This document shows, piece by piece, positions 56,710 to 64,000 of a stretch of DNA of 64,000 nucleotides. This DNA is from Tritrichomonas musculus (lineage: Eukaryota; Parabasalia; Tritrichomonadida; Tritrichomonadidae), in the NCBI GenBank assembly GCA_039105265.1, contig JAPFFF010000010.1:2852001-2916000 (forward strand), given 5' to 3'. A model generated the notes under the pieces. The model was given only the letters and a program-made list of their open reading frames with translations, did no database searches and was not told the DNA's origin. The first letter of the stretch is position 1. Each line of letters starts with the position of its first letter. The position numbers and the translations under genes are program-made.

Positions 56710-57801
56710 TCAGGTAGGAGTAGGAGTAGGTTCAGGTGTAGGAGTAGGAGTTGTTTCATCAATTTCTATTTTAACCTCATGTATTTCAGGTTCACCAGTT
56801 GTTTTATTAATTAAGCACATAGAAGTATTTCCACCTGTTAAGTTCAAGAGGGTCTCATAAGATATAGTTTGATCATTTAACGCATCTATCCATTTAGTAA
56901 TATTAGCAGCTGTCGTATTTGTTTTATTAACAAAGTCTTTCATGTTAGTTATGTTAGTCTCATTGACATCATAGGTAGTTTCATTAGTAGTTTCATTAAC
57001 CTTTTCATCAACATATTTAACAGGTTCTACCTCAGTAAAATTAACAGTATTATTTGCTATCCATTTAGATATATTTTCATTACTTGTACTTATATCTTGT
57101 ATTATAGCGTCCATACTTTCTGGTTTCTTGTCCTCCGTTTCATAAGTTAAGGCTTGAGTAGTTTTATCTACATGTTCAACAATTATTTTTAAATCAGATA
57201 GTTTAGACCAATCGATACTAGGTGCAATTGCATTATTTACATCATCTATATTTTTAATCATTAAGTTCATTACATTTAGCATACCTTGATGATTCTGTGT
57301 AAGTGCTTCTATTAGTTTCTTGTGTGTACTAACATCATATGATTCTGTTATTATTTCTTTATCATTTACTTCACCTGTAAAATAGTTTAATGTAGCACCA
57401 GGTGCAATACCAGAATCTACGTCATCCTTCATTTTAGCTAGAAAGGTATGTAAATTAGTAGCACTATCTCGTAGTCTTTCATAGAGCTTATTGAAGCTTG
57501 CACAATATTGTATTTTTGGTGTCAGTGTACCGTCAGTATTCCATGTATAAATACCTTTCCCTGCCATAAGATTAAGCGCACCAAAGTTTTCGAATCCATT
57601 TTTTTCGAAATAATCACCAACTATTTTTTCATCTATTTCAGCTTTGTTGTAGATACAATTAAATTGCACCATTTCGCCAGGTTCAATAGTGTTTTCGATG
57701 TTTAGTCGTTTACCATCTTCTTCATCAATAGTGATTTCTATATCATTTGATTTGAGTTTATATGCTTCCTTGCTCTTTGCAGAATACAGTGCCAAAGACA
57801 T
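56710..57801 (-). CDS. Surface-protein region of B2, N-terminal part (363 aa)
   Basis: ATG at 57801 (MSLALYSAKSKEAYKL), matching the start of the element A surface protein (MSIKLYSLQSNEAEKL). Further shared parts are FNCIYNKAEIDEKIVGDYF, a TWNTDGTL segment and repeated helical ISKWI units. It ends in a Pro/Thr/Glu repeat (TPTPEPTPTPT). Head-to-head with the 243-aa gene, 18 bp apart. Confidence 0.65.
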   Translation of the reverse strand: MSLALYSAKSKEAYKLKSNDIEITIDEEDGKRLNIENTIEPGEMVQFNCIYNKAEIDEKIVGDYFEKNGFENFGALNLMAGKGIYTWNTDGTLTPKIQYCASFNKLYERLRDSATNLHTFLAKMKDDVDSGIAPGATLNYFTGEVNDKEIITESYDVSTHKKLIEALTQNHQGMLNVMNLMIKNIDDVNNAIAPSIDWSKLSDLKIIVEHVDKTTQALTYETEDKKPESMDAIIQDISTSNENISKWIANNTVNFTEVEPVKYVDEKVNETTNETTYDVNETNITNMKDFVNKTNTTAANITKWIDALNDQTISYETLLNLTGGNTSMCLINKTTGEPEIHEVKIEIDETTPTPTPEPTPTPT

Positions 57802-57819
57802 TTTATCAGAAATTAAATT
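57802..57819. promoter_or_regulatory. Very short divergent promoter region (B2)
   Basis: 18 bp (TTATCAGAAATTAAAT-like) between the two divergent ATGs, equivalent to 24805-24821 in element A. The base sequence is not conserved but the distance is. Confidence 0.45.
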
Positions 57820-58551
57820 ATGTTGTATAGTGTTCAGAGTCAACCAGGTAATTACAATACGGTAAGACTTAATATTGATATCCCATGGAAATGTCCATAC
57901 GTGAAGTACTATGTTTCATCTATTAATACCAAAGCCAACATATTAATGACAACTGCGGAAGATTATTTAATATTTACTACATCAAAGAGTGAGGTACGAA
58001 TTGATTTTGAGGAGATGTATACCTATTCATTTGGATATCTAGTCAAATTTCTAAATTCTCGTCAGACTACTATCACCTTCAAGAATATCAATAACAGAAC
58101 CATATCATTAACACCTACTGAAAATATTACATTCAAGGAAGGAAGTCATAGAGCAAAATTGATTACTGGTTTGTTCAACTGCAAGGAATTTGATGTAAAA
58201 GCTAATGAAGAAAAAAATGTACCTGATCTACCTATACTTGATTTTGCCAATAAGTTGTATTTAGTTTCATTACAGGGTGTAGCAACTCATTCATCAATTG
58301 GAGACCAAGAATATACCCCAAGCATCCTAGCAAACATTGACACAATGATAATGGATCAAGAGGCAATGATAGTTAACTATGACATGACTAAGCCAATAAA
58401 AATAAAAGTTAATACGGATTCATTAAAATATTTGGAAATGAGATTAGTTGATTTCATGTTTCAACCAGTAATATTAAAATCTCCTCTCTTCATTACCTTA
58501 AAAATAAAACCAAGCCAAGAGGCTGATATATATGACATCCTTACTAAATGA
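57820..58551 (+). CDS. Conserved beta-rich protein (243 aa)
   Basis: Homologue of 24094-24804: NIDIPWKCPYVKYYVSSI near 20-37, RAKLITGLF near 107, LYLVSLQG, IGDQEYTPS, and SLKYLEMRLVDFMFQPVILKSPLFITLKIKPS at the end. It has a slightly longer C-terminus. Beta-rich and soluble; perhaps an adaptor for the surface protein. The stop overlaps the GIY-YIG gene by 8 bp, tail-to-tail, as A's version overlaps its polymerase. Confidence 0.7.
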   Translation: MLYSVQSQPGNYNTVRLNIDIPWKCPYVKYYVSSINTKANILMTTAEDYLIFTTSKSEVRIDFEEMYTYSFGYLVKFLNSRQTTITFKNINNRTISLTPTENITFKEGSHRAKLITGLFNCKEFDVKANEEKNVPDLPILDFANKLYLVSLQGVATHSSIGDQEYTPSILANIDTMIMDQEAMIVNYDMTKPIKIKVNTDSLKYLEMRLVDFMFQPVILKSPLFITLKIKPSQEADIYDILTK

Positions 58552-58867
58552 TAGCTCTGGGACAATGATATTGGATATAAGTCCTAATAATATATATCAT
58601 TTCATTCACATTCCCAACAAAGTACTCATTACCTATAAATGCTGTTCCATCTCTTGTTGTTGCTCTCTTATAATTTTCTTCAAATATTGTTATTAATTCT
58701 TTTTCCACTTTTACTGAATCACTTACTGCTTCAATTATATATACTTCGCTGTCTTTTGGATATTGTCCCATTCTTGTTGCAATCTTATTTGTTCTACCAA
58801 TTTTGTATACAGGTTGATTAGAATAAGAAAATTCCCTTTCACGAATCAAATATATGTATTCTACCAT
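58544..58867 (-). CDS. GIY-YIG nuclease (T5orf172-like)
   Basis: 107 residues. YIYLIREREF (4-13) and VYKIGRTNKIATRMGQYPKDS (20-40) give the GIY-YIG core, followed by a conserved glutamate region (KVEKELITIFEENY) and NEYFVGN near 83-89. Similar small nucleases occur in large DNA viruses and phages as mobile cargo or in DNA processing. In A no such gene is present and an HNH gene occurs elsewhere, so the nuclease type differs between elements. Confidence 0.8.
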   Translation of the reverse strand: MVEYIYLIREREFSYSNQPVYKIGRTNKIATRMGQYPKDSEVYIIEAVSDSVKVEKELITIFEENYKRATTRDGTAFIGNEYFVGNVNEMIYIIRTYIQYHCPRAII

Positions 58868-58922
58868 TTTAGGGTTAATAAATATTTAGCGTGATATTTT
58901 TTTATTTCTTATTTACACTTAA

Positions 58923-61900
58923 ATGACATACCTCTTTGATATATCAGTTGACCTCTATTCGACTGCAAGAACGGAAGCAAGAAAAGAGTATAAGCAAAGG
59001 GTGAAAGACGTAAGAGACAAACGAAAGTTCAAGAAATATTTGAAAGAATTCATGACCAAGGCTAAGAAAGAAATATCATTTGACATAGATATAGGTGATG
59101 ATGAAGATAAGAGACTTGCTTTCACTGAAACATTAAGACAATTACACAAAGAGAACAAGAAGAATATAGTAGTAAAAAGCGAATCATTAGGTGGTGAGGA
59201 ATACAAATGGTTTACACTTTCCAAGGCACGAAGATTAGATTCAACAATAGGACATATATCAGGGACAATAGACTTGAATGATGACTGTTCAGACAATAAT
59301 CCTTGGGTTGGCAATGTATTCATCCCTGCAAAATACCAGTTGCTCTTCATTAAAAATAGAAAGAGAGGCAAGCAAACATCATTCACTATTAATAAAGAAG
59401 ATAATAAAGGTAAGTTGTATGAAGAAGAAGTTGAAGTCGACGAAGATTATCGCGATAATCCAGAAGGTGGATTCTTCCCTTATATTAATCTTTCTGATTT
59501 AGACTTATCACAGTACCAAATATTCAAGACAGTTGATAAGAAGAACTATAAAGACAATTGTTTGGTATATGCTTGCATTCAGTCTGGAGTATTCACTGAT
59601 GAGGAAATTAATTATTTACGCTTTATGGTCAAGACTAGGTTAATCCCCAATAACTTGATATACGATATAGCCAAGCAGTTTAAATGCCATTTTGTTGTAA
59701 GAAGGATTAATGAGGGAAAAGATGTAGTAAACCAACAAGAAATAAAAATAGATACAAGAAAGAGACCATGGGCCAAAGAGTATGACCGAATTGTTGACTT
59801 ATTACTGTACAAGAACCATTACATGATATATAAACCCCTAAATGGTGTTAAACCTATGGCAATATTTCGCAAGCTATTTAAAGAAGGAAAGTTCAGGGAG
59901 ATAAAGAACTGTGAAATGAATATCTTAGCAACGAATGAATACAACTCTCACTTAGCGGATTATACAGACCTTGAATATGATCCTGAATTGTGCTGTAAAC
60001 TAATAGATTCATCAGAGACGAAAAAGGAGAGAGAGTGGAGTAGGATTTATTATTCTGATTTTGAAACTAATACCACTGTATCACCCCATATGCCTTATCT
60101 AAATATTACTGTGTACAGGACCAAAGAGTTAATTCATAAAATGATATTTGATGGGGAGAATATCGCTGACAGATTACTAAAGTCATTGGAGAACAATTCT
60201 CTCATTTACTTCCATAACCTTAAATATGATGCTTGTTTCTTTATAAATACTCCTGGATGGGATGTACAAATAACAGAGAGAAGTGGAACGATTCTGCAAA
60301 TAGTCATGACAAAGTATAAACCTAACAAGAGATTAACTTTCCGCAATAGCTACTCTATCATCCCTGCTGCATTAGCTTCATTTGGCAAGATGTTTCAGTT
60401 ACCAGTTCATAAAGAGGTAATGGCCTATAAAATATATACTGAAAGGAACATAAATAGGAAAACTGTCTCTGCGCTTGAATTTCAACTACAGTATTACATG
60501 GAGAACCAAGACAAGAAACCATTGACACAGATAAAACAAGACTGGAAGCAATTAATAGATAATGCAAAAGCTTGTGGTGCATATGTTGGAGGAGCTATTG
60601 ATATTATGAAGTATGCCATCTATTATTGCAAACTGGATTGCATAGTATTGATGAAGGGAGTAGAGAAATTTAATAGAGATCTGGTAGAAGTATTTAAGCA
60701 GACGAAGACAAAGATGCTTGATGTCCATAACTTTATATCCATTAGCTCTATTGGCTACTATTATGCATATAAATTTGGTTGCTTTGATGGGTGTTATCAA
60801 CTTAGTGGTAAACCACAAAACTTCATTCAGAGATGCGTTAGTGGAGGTAGAACAATGACAGCTAATAATGAAAAGCAATATATAGAGGAAAGGATACAAG
60901 ATTTTGATGCAGTCAGTTTATATCCTAGTGCAATGAGTATTATGTCTGGTGTACCTAAAGGAGTGCCAGAAGTAATTCGCCTGGAGGCCTCAGGTACTAA
61001 TCGTGCGGGCCCATCGGATATGTTTACGAAAGAATTATTAGATTTTGATCAGTTCTTCATTGAAATCAATATCAAGAAGATCAAGTGCAAGGCTGACAAA
61101 CCATATAAATTTGGTCAAATATTTAGTAGGAATGATCAAGGGTCAAAAATATTTAACAACAACCCCATCAACAATTATTACATAGACAAGAGAGCTTTTA
61201 TGGACTTGATGGAGTTTTATGATTTCGATTATGAGTTTATTAGAGGATATTACTTTGACAAAGGATTCAATAACAAGATTAATGTATTTATAGAGAAATT
61301 GTTCAATCTAAGAAGGAGATACCAAGATGCTAACAATCCATTGCAACAAACCATTAAACTACTTCTTAATTCTATTTACGGAAAATCTATCCTAAAGGCA
61401 ACAACAACTGAAACTAAATGCATACCAAAAGATAAAGCCATTAAATATATATGGAAGAACTATAATTACATAACAGAGGTGATAGAGAACAAGTCAATTG
61501 ATAATGTATATGTTAAGAAGGTTAAACCAATAAACAGTCATTTTAATTTACCTCATTTTGGTGCTAGTGTCTTGTCATGGAGCAAACATTTAATGAATAG
61601 GGTAATGAGTACAGCTGAGCAAAATGGAATAGACATCTACTATACAGATACAGATAGCGTACACGTTAGAGAAATAGATGTACCAAGGATAGCTGAGGTG
61701 TTCAAGAAAAAATATGGGAAGGAGTTGATTGGTAAGAAGATGACACAGTTTCATTGTGACTTTGATTCGTTTAATGGTGCTGTCGGTAGTGTTCATTCAA
61801 GGAAATTAATAGCATTAGGAAAGAAAAGTTACTTAGATATCCTAGTTGATGAAAAAGGTAATGAAGGCTATCACATTAGATTAAAAGGAATACCAAAACA

Positions 61901-62075
61901 AGTTATCCTGAACAAAGCAAAAAGAATGGGTATAACAATTGAGCAACTATATGAGAAACTTTATGATGGAGAGGAAATTACATTTAACCTCCTTGATGGT
62001 GCTAATTGCTTCAGAAAGAGTAGTTCTTATCAACAAGTAAATCTTCCTGTGTTTGAACGAAGAATCAAATTCTAA
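58923..62075 (+). CDS. Protein-primed family B DNA polymerase of B2 (1,050 aa)
   Basis: Start in CACTTAAATG. OTU-like module: YKDNCLVYACIQSG near 208-221 and KNHYMI near 296. Exo I is SDFETN near 377, motif A DFDAVSLYPSAM near 659-670, motif B KLLLNSIYGKS near 807-817, and motif C YYTDTDS near 906-912. Replicates the linear element from its ends in the family. It is close to the A polymerase but oriented opposite to the surface-protein genes. Its stop runs directly into a 63-bp inverted repeat. Confidence 0.92.
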   Translation: MTYLFDISVDLYSTARTEARKEYKQRVKDVRDKRKFKKYLKEFMTKAKKEISFDIDIGDDEDKRLAFTETLRQLHKENKKNIVVKSESLGGEEYKWFTLSKARRLDSTIGHISGTIDLNDDCSDNNPWVGNVFIPAKYQLLFIKNRKRGKQTSFTINKEDNKGKLYEEEVEVDEDYRDNPEGGFFPYINLSDLDLSQYQIFKTVDKKNYKDNCLVYACIQSGVFTDEEINYLRFMVKTRLIPNNLIYDIAKQFKCHFVVRRINEGKDVVNQQEIKIDTRKRPWAKEYDRIVDLLLYKNHYMIYKPLNGVKPMAIFRKLFKEGKFREIKNCEMNILATNEYNSHLADYTDLEYDPELCCKLIDSSETKKEREWSRIYYSDFETNTTVSPHMPYLNITVYRTKELIHKMIFDGENIADRLLKSLENNSLIYFHNLKYDACFFINTPGWDVQITERSGTILQIVMTKYKPNKRLTFRNSYSIIPAALASFGKMFQLPVHKEVMAYKIYTERNINRKTVSALEFQLQYYMENQDKKPLTQIKQDWKQLIDNAKACGAYVGGAIDIMKYAIYYCKLDCIVLMKGVEKFNRDLVEVFKQTKTKMLDVHNFISISSIGYYYAYKFGCFDGCYQLSGKPQNFIQRCVSGGRTMTANNEKQYIEERIQDFDAVSLYPSAMSIMSGVPKGVPEVIRLEASGTNRAGPSDMFTKELLDFDQFFIEINIKKIKCKADKPYKFGQIFSRNDQGSKIFNNNPINNYYIDKRAFMDLMEFYDFDYEFIRGYYFDKGFNNKINVFIEKLFNLRRRYQDANNPLQQTIKLLLNSIYGKSILKATTTETKCIPKDKAIKYIWKNYNYITEVIENKSIDNVYVKKVKPINSHFNLPHFGASVLSWSKHLMNRVMSTAEQNGIDIYYTDTDSVHVREIDVPRIAEVFKKKYGKELIGKKMTQFHCDFDSFNGAVGSVHSRKLIALGKKSYLDILVDEKGNEGYHIRLKGIPKQVILNKAKRMGITIEQLYEKLYDGEEITFNLLDGANCFRKSSSYQQVNLPVFERRIKF

Positions 62076-62136
62076 AAATCTTCATCTTATTTTTGGTTTG
62101 GGTTAACAGGTTAGATCTAACCCTATTTTTCTAACC
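62074..62136. repeat. Inverted repeat / hairpin after the polymerase gene
   Basis: Near-perfect (one mismatch seen) reverse complement of 63299-63361. Contains the palindrome GGTTAGATCTAACC within GGGTTAAC...CTAACCC, able to fold. It starts at the stop codon of the polymerase. Confidence 0.85.
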
Positions 62137-62181
62137 TTTATTTTTTTAGTTAATTTTTTATCATCCATTTACATAAACCTA

Positions 62182-63201
62182 ATGATAGCGCAAACAAATA
62201 CACAAGCTCAAGCCGACTTCAATGTTAATGAATATCTTGTTGACCTAATACCTAAACCAATATCTGATGTAAATGGGAAAGTTGACAAGTATTATGATAT
62301 TCATGGAAACCCTATTAAGCCTCTTGTGGAAGTTAGTTGTGAAAAAGAATTAAACACAAAGAGAATGATTATGAGGGATTTGCTAACCAATAACTATAAT
62401 CCTGATGCTTATGATGTTAAGTTTGAGCACAACAATAAATATATCAAAGACGTTTTCACTATGATTTCAAGTCTTCCAAAGATAATGCCAATATCACAGA
62501 CAAAACCATTTGAACCAATATTTAATGAAATAGAAGTATTAAAGACAGATAGTGCAGAACTTAAGAAGTTTCTACGTAAAATGAATGTACAGTTTGTTGG
62601 TTATTATTGTGACCACAATGCTATGAATGAGAAGTGCGATAAAGTAGTGATGAGTACAAGTGAACTTTTGGAGAGTGAAGACTTTGAGAAATATAAAGAG
62701 TTTATTGAAAGATACGCTAACTGTATATATGATGTATTCTGTTATTACTGGTATGATATGGAAAACAATAATAATCATGAGAGCTTAAGAAGTAAGGTTA
62801 ATGAATTTCATATTGATTACAATACCTTATTGAAGCTTAGATGCTGTATTACGAGGATTAATACTAAAATATTTAATATCAATTCAAGTTCCAATAAACG
62901 TTGCAGTAAGTGTGAGGCCAAACAGAGATTATATGAATATACTTTGCGTGAAGTTCAACGTATGAGAGCTGAACAGGAAGAAATCGATAGGCAGTTTGAT
63001 GAGTCTGATTACGATTTAGCCAAGTTTATGCAGAACAATTATCCAAACATTGATAGATTATTGTTAAAGGATGTTCAGCAGAGATATGCCAAAGAGTTTG
63101 GACAGAAATTAACATTTGCACAATTAACAGAAAAGATTGAACAGACAGGCAAATGGAAGATAACAAAGGTTCATAACATTATGTATGTGAGTAAATTGTA
63201 A
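62182..63201 (+). CDS. Unknown protein with Cys pair and C-terminal helical domain (339 aa)
   Basis: Starts MIAQTNTQAQADFNVNEYLVDLIPKP. It has a helical middle, a possible metal-binding CSKCEAK near 237-243 followed by a charged coiled coil (LREVQRMRAEQEEIDRQ), and a C-terminal ~65-residue unit (NIDRLLLKDVQQRYAKEF, then TGKWKITKVHNIMYVSKL) that could be a winged-helix DNA-binding fold. No match in A. It lies between inverted repeats, so it may have been acquired as a cassette. Function unknown. Confidence 0.55.
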   Translation: MIAQTNTQAQADFNVNEYLVDLIPKPISDVNGKVDKYYDIHGNPIKPLVEVSCEKELNTKRMIMRDLLTNNYNPDAYDVKFEHNNKYIKDVFTMISSLPKIMPISQTKPFEPIFNEIEVLKTDSAELKKFLRKMNVQFVGYYCDHNAMNEKCDKVVMSTSELLESEDFEKYKEFIERYANCIYDVFCYYWYDMENNNNHESLRSKVNEFHIDYNTLLKLRCCITRINTKIFNINSSSNKRCSKCEAKQRLYEYTLREVQRMRAEQEEIDRQFDESDYDLAKFMQNNYPNIDRLLLKDVQQRYAKEFGQKLTFAQLTEKIEQTGKWKITKVHNIMYVSKL

Positions 63202-63202
63202 A

Positions 63203-63252
63203 GGTTAGAAAAATAGGGTTAGAACTAACCTGTTAACCCAAGGACCAAAAAT
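63203..63252. repeat. Partial copy of the hairpin repeat after the 339-aa gene
   Basis: Same orientation as 63299-63361; GGTTAGAAAAATAGGGTTAG, then AACTAACCTGTTAACCC, with weaker similarity after 63240. It starts 2 bp after a stop codon. Confidence 0.8.
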
Positions 63253-63298
63253 ACTAAAAAAATCATCTTATATTTTTGTTTATCAGATGACTCTGAAT

Positions 63299-63361
63299 GG
63301 TTAGAAAAATAGGGTTAGAACTAACCTGTTAACCCAAACCAAAAATAAGATGAAGATTTTT
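63299..63361. repeat. Inverted repeat / hairpin after the basic-protein gene
   Basis: Reverse complement of 62074-62136. On the minus strand it follows the stop of the 63368-63622 gene. It carries the short stem GGTTAG AA CTAACC. Confidence 0.85.
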
Positions 63362-63367
63362 TTGTTT

Positions 63368-63622
63368 TCATGCTTCTTTCTTCTCAGCAGTAACCATTTC
63401 AGCAATTTTCTTCAATTCCTCTAGCTCTTGCTTCTTTCTTTGTCTATATTCTTTTTGTTGTTGTCGTCTGGCTTCAAGTCTTTCTTCAGGGGTATTATAT
63501 TTACTCTTCCTGCCTCTTTTCGGAGTATCCATTGACGTCAGATTCTCACTTGACTTCGATTTGGACAATTTCTTTATTACTTCTGTTTTCTTGAATTGGT
63601 TTAGGTCTATTTTACTCGTCAT
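63368..63622 (-). CDS. Short basic-region DNA-binding-like protein (84 aa)
   Basis: RGRKSKY, then EERLEARRQQQKEYRQRKKQE (about 36-66), and a short coiled coil, the same design as 18046-18312. Likely a small regulator or DNA-packaging protein. It lies on the same strand as the 174-aa family gene, 29 bp downstream of it, whereas in A another gene lies between them. Confidence 0.6.
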   Translation of the reverse strand: MTSKIDLNQFKKTEVIKKLSKSKSSENLTSMDTPKRGRKSKYNTPEERLEARRQQQKEYRQRKKQELEELKKIAEMVTAEKKEA

Positions 63623-63651
63623 TTTGATAAAAATAAAAAAACAAATAATAA

Positions 63652-64000
63652 TTACATATTAACTGCATGCTTAAGACACAGATGATATTTGTTAACTAAT
63701 TCATTATATTCTTTGTTATATACTTGTTTGAAATCAGTACATACTTCTCCATTATCATTTACTATCTTAATGGAATCTATCTTACGTATTGGATTAGCTT
63801 TCCCTGCACAACAACCTACATCCTCATCAAGACTTATTTCTACCACCTCCGCCTTAATAATTGTTTTAATTATATTAGATAAGGCAGTAACAGGGACAAT
63901 TATACAATTCTTTGATATTAAGTTGGATAATAATGCTTTGTCCTGGTCTAACAAGATTTTTGCATACGTTTCAAGTATCACGTACTTAACATCCTTTGCT
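63652..64000 (-). CDS. Conserved Polinton protein, C-terminal part (cut by window edge)
   Basis: Matches the C-terminal half of the 174-aa protein at 17074-17598: ILLDQDKALLSNLISKNCIIVP, DVGCCAGKANPIRKIDSIKI, YNKEYNELVNKYHLCLK. The frame is open to the window end. The last bases repeat the window start (see findings). Function unknown. Confidence 0.75.
   Translation of the reverse strand, partial: AKDVKYVILETYAKILLDQDKALLSNLISKNCIIVPVTALSNIIKTIIKAEVVEISLDEDVGCCAGKANPIRKIDSIKIVNDNGEVCTDFKQVYNKEYNELVNKYHLCLKHAVNM

Larger units (their letters stand above)
47850..64000 (-). mobile_element. Polinton B2 (left end in window, right part beyond)
   Basis: Begins AGTAGTTAAGTATAGGC at 47850 with a terminal repeat matching the B1 right end. 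It contains two surface-protein regions, the beta-rich 243-aa gene, a GIY-YIG nuclease, the polymerase, a cassette with an unknown 339-aa gene, the basic DNA-binding-like gene and part of the 174-aa family gene. The surface-protein region is spread over four open frames, so some breaks (perhaps one to three) or a genuine split are possible. The polymerase points away from the surface-protein genes, opposite to the arrangement in A. Confidence 0.75.

Noticed and set aside
62098-63340. Telomere-like repeats (GGGTTA and TTAACCC strings)
   Set aside because: Only isolated strings within the hairpin repeat, not a tandem telomeric array.

Overview
The window is a stack of mobile elements in an AT-rich eukaryotic genome. 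I see no ordinary host gene with clear function, no rRNA and no prokaryotic operon. Genes are intron-free, use the standard code and are often preceded by a TTAAATG start context. The hAT-type transposase, the abundance of capsid-coding Polinton (Maverick) elements and the recurrent dynein-light-chain-like motifs fit a flagellated protist. A parabasalid such as Trichomonas or a relative is my best guess, but this is inference and not proven by the sequence.

Layout. (1) 1-39004 looks like the visible part of one Polinton, here called B1, with genes on the minus strand. Later insertions interrupt it. Positions 1-1152 carry three of its genes. About 1153-7717 holds AT-rich DNA, an array of six identical 246-bp units plus a partial unit, and a hAT transposase gene. 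Positions 7718-30841 are a complete-looking second Polinton (A, about 23.1 kb) with terminal inverted repeats and a 5-bp target duplication (ATTAA). Positions 30847-39004 hold the HNH, major capsid, ATPase, integrase and minor-capsid part of B1, ending in a terminal repeat. (2) 39005-about 43960 is a fragment of a third, divergent Polinton (C), mainly its protein-primed DNA polymerase; B1 ends inside one of its reading frames. (3) About 44400-47849 holds a small SAM-domain ORF, a 1.8-kb non-autonomous inverted-repeat element and the remnant of a transposase-like gene. (4) 47850-64000 is the first part of another B-family Polinton (B2), from its left terminal repeat through two paralogous surface-protein regions, a GIY-YIG nuclease and a DNA polymerase to the window edge.

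How the parts work together. Element A has the full Polinton set. Its Ulp1/adenovirus-type protease, minor capsid, RVE integrase, packaging ATPase, pVI-like protein and double-jelly-roll-type major capsid are consecutive and co-oriented. They are followed by small conserved proteins, a protein-primed family B polymerase and a 1,879-residue membrane/coiled-coil surface protein. The same capsid-block order is kept in B1. These elements are treated here as fossils of virus-like elements: A looks whole, B1 is interrupted by insertions, B2 is cut by the window edge and C is a fragment.

The most interesting signals are: a repeated [G/D]-[T/V/I]-QT-[E/D/K] motif, closely resembling the dynein light chain LC8 recognition motif, in several element A proteins; an OTU-like Cys/His module at the start of all three polymerases; a 63-bp inverted-repeat hairpin placed after three gene ends in B2; arrays of hairpin-forming 38-bp units in the A terminal repeats; and a 25-bp identity between the two window ends.
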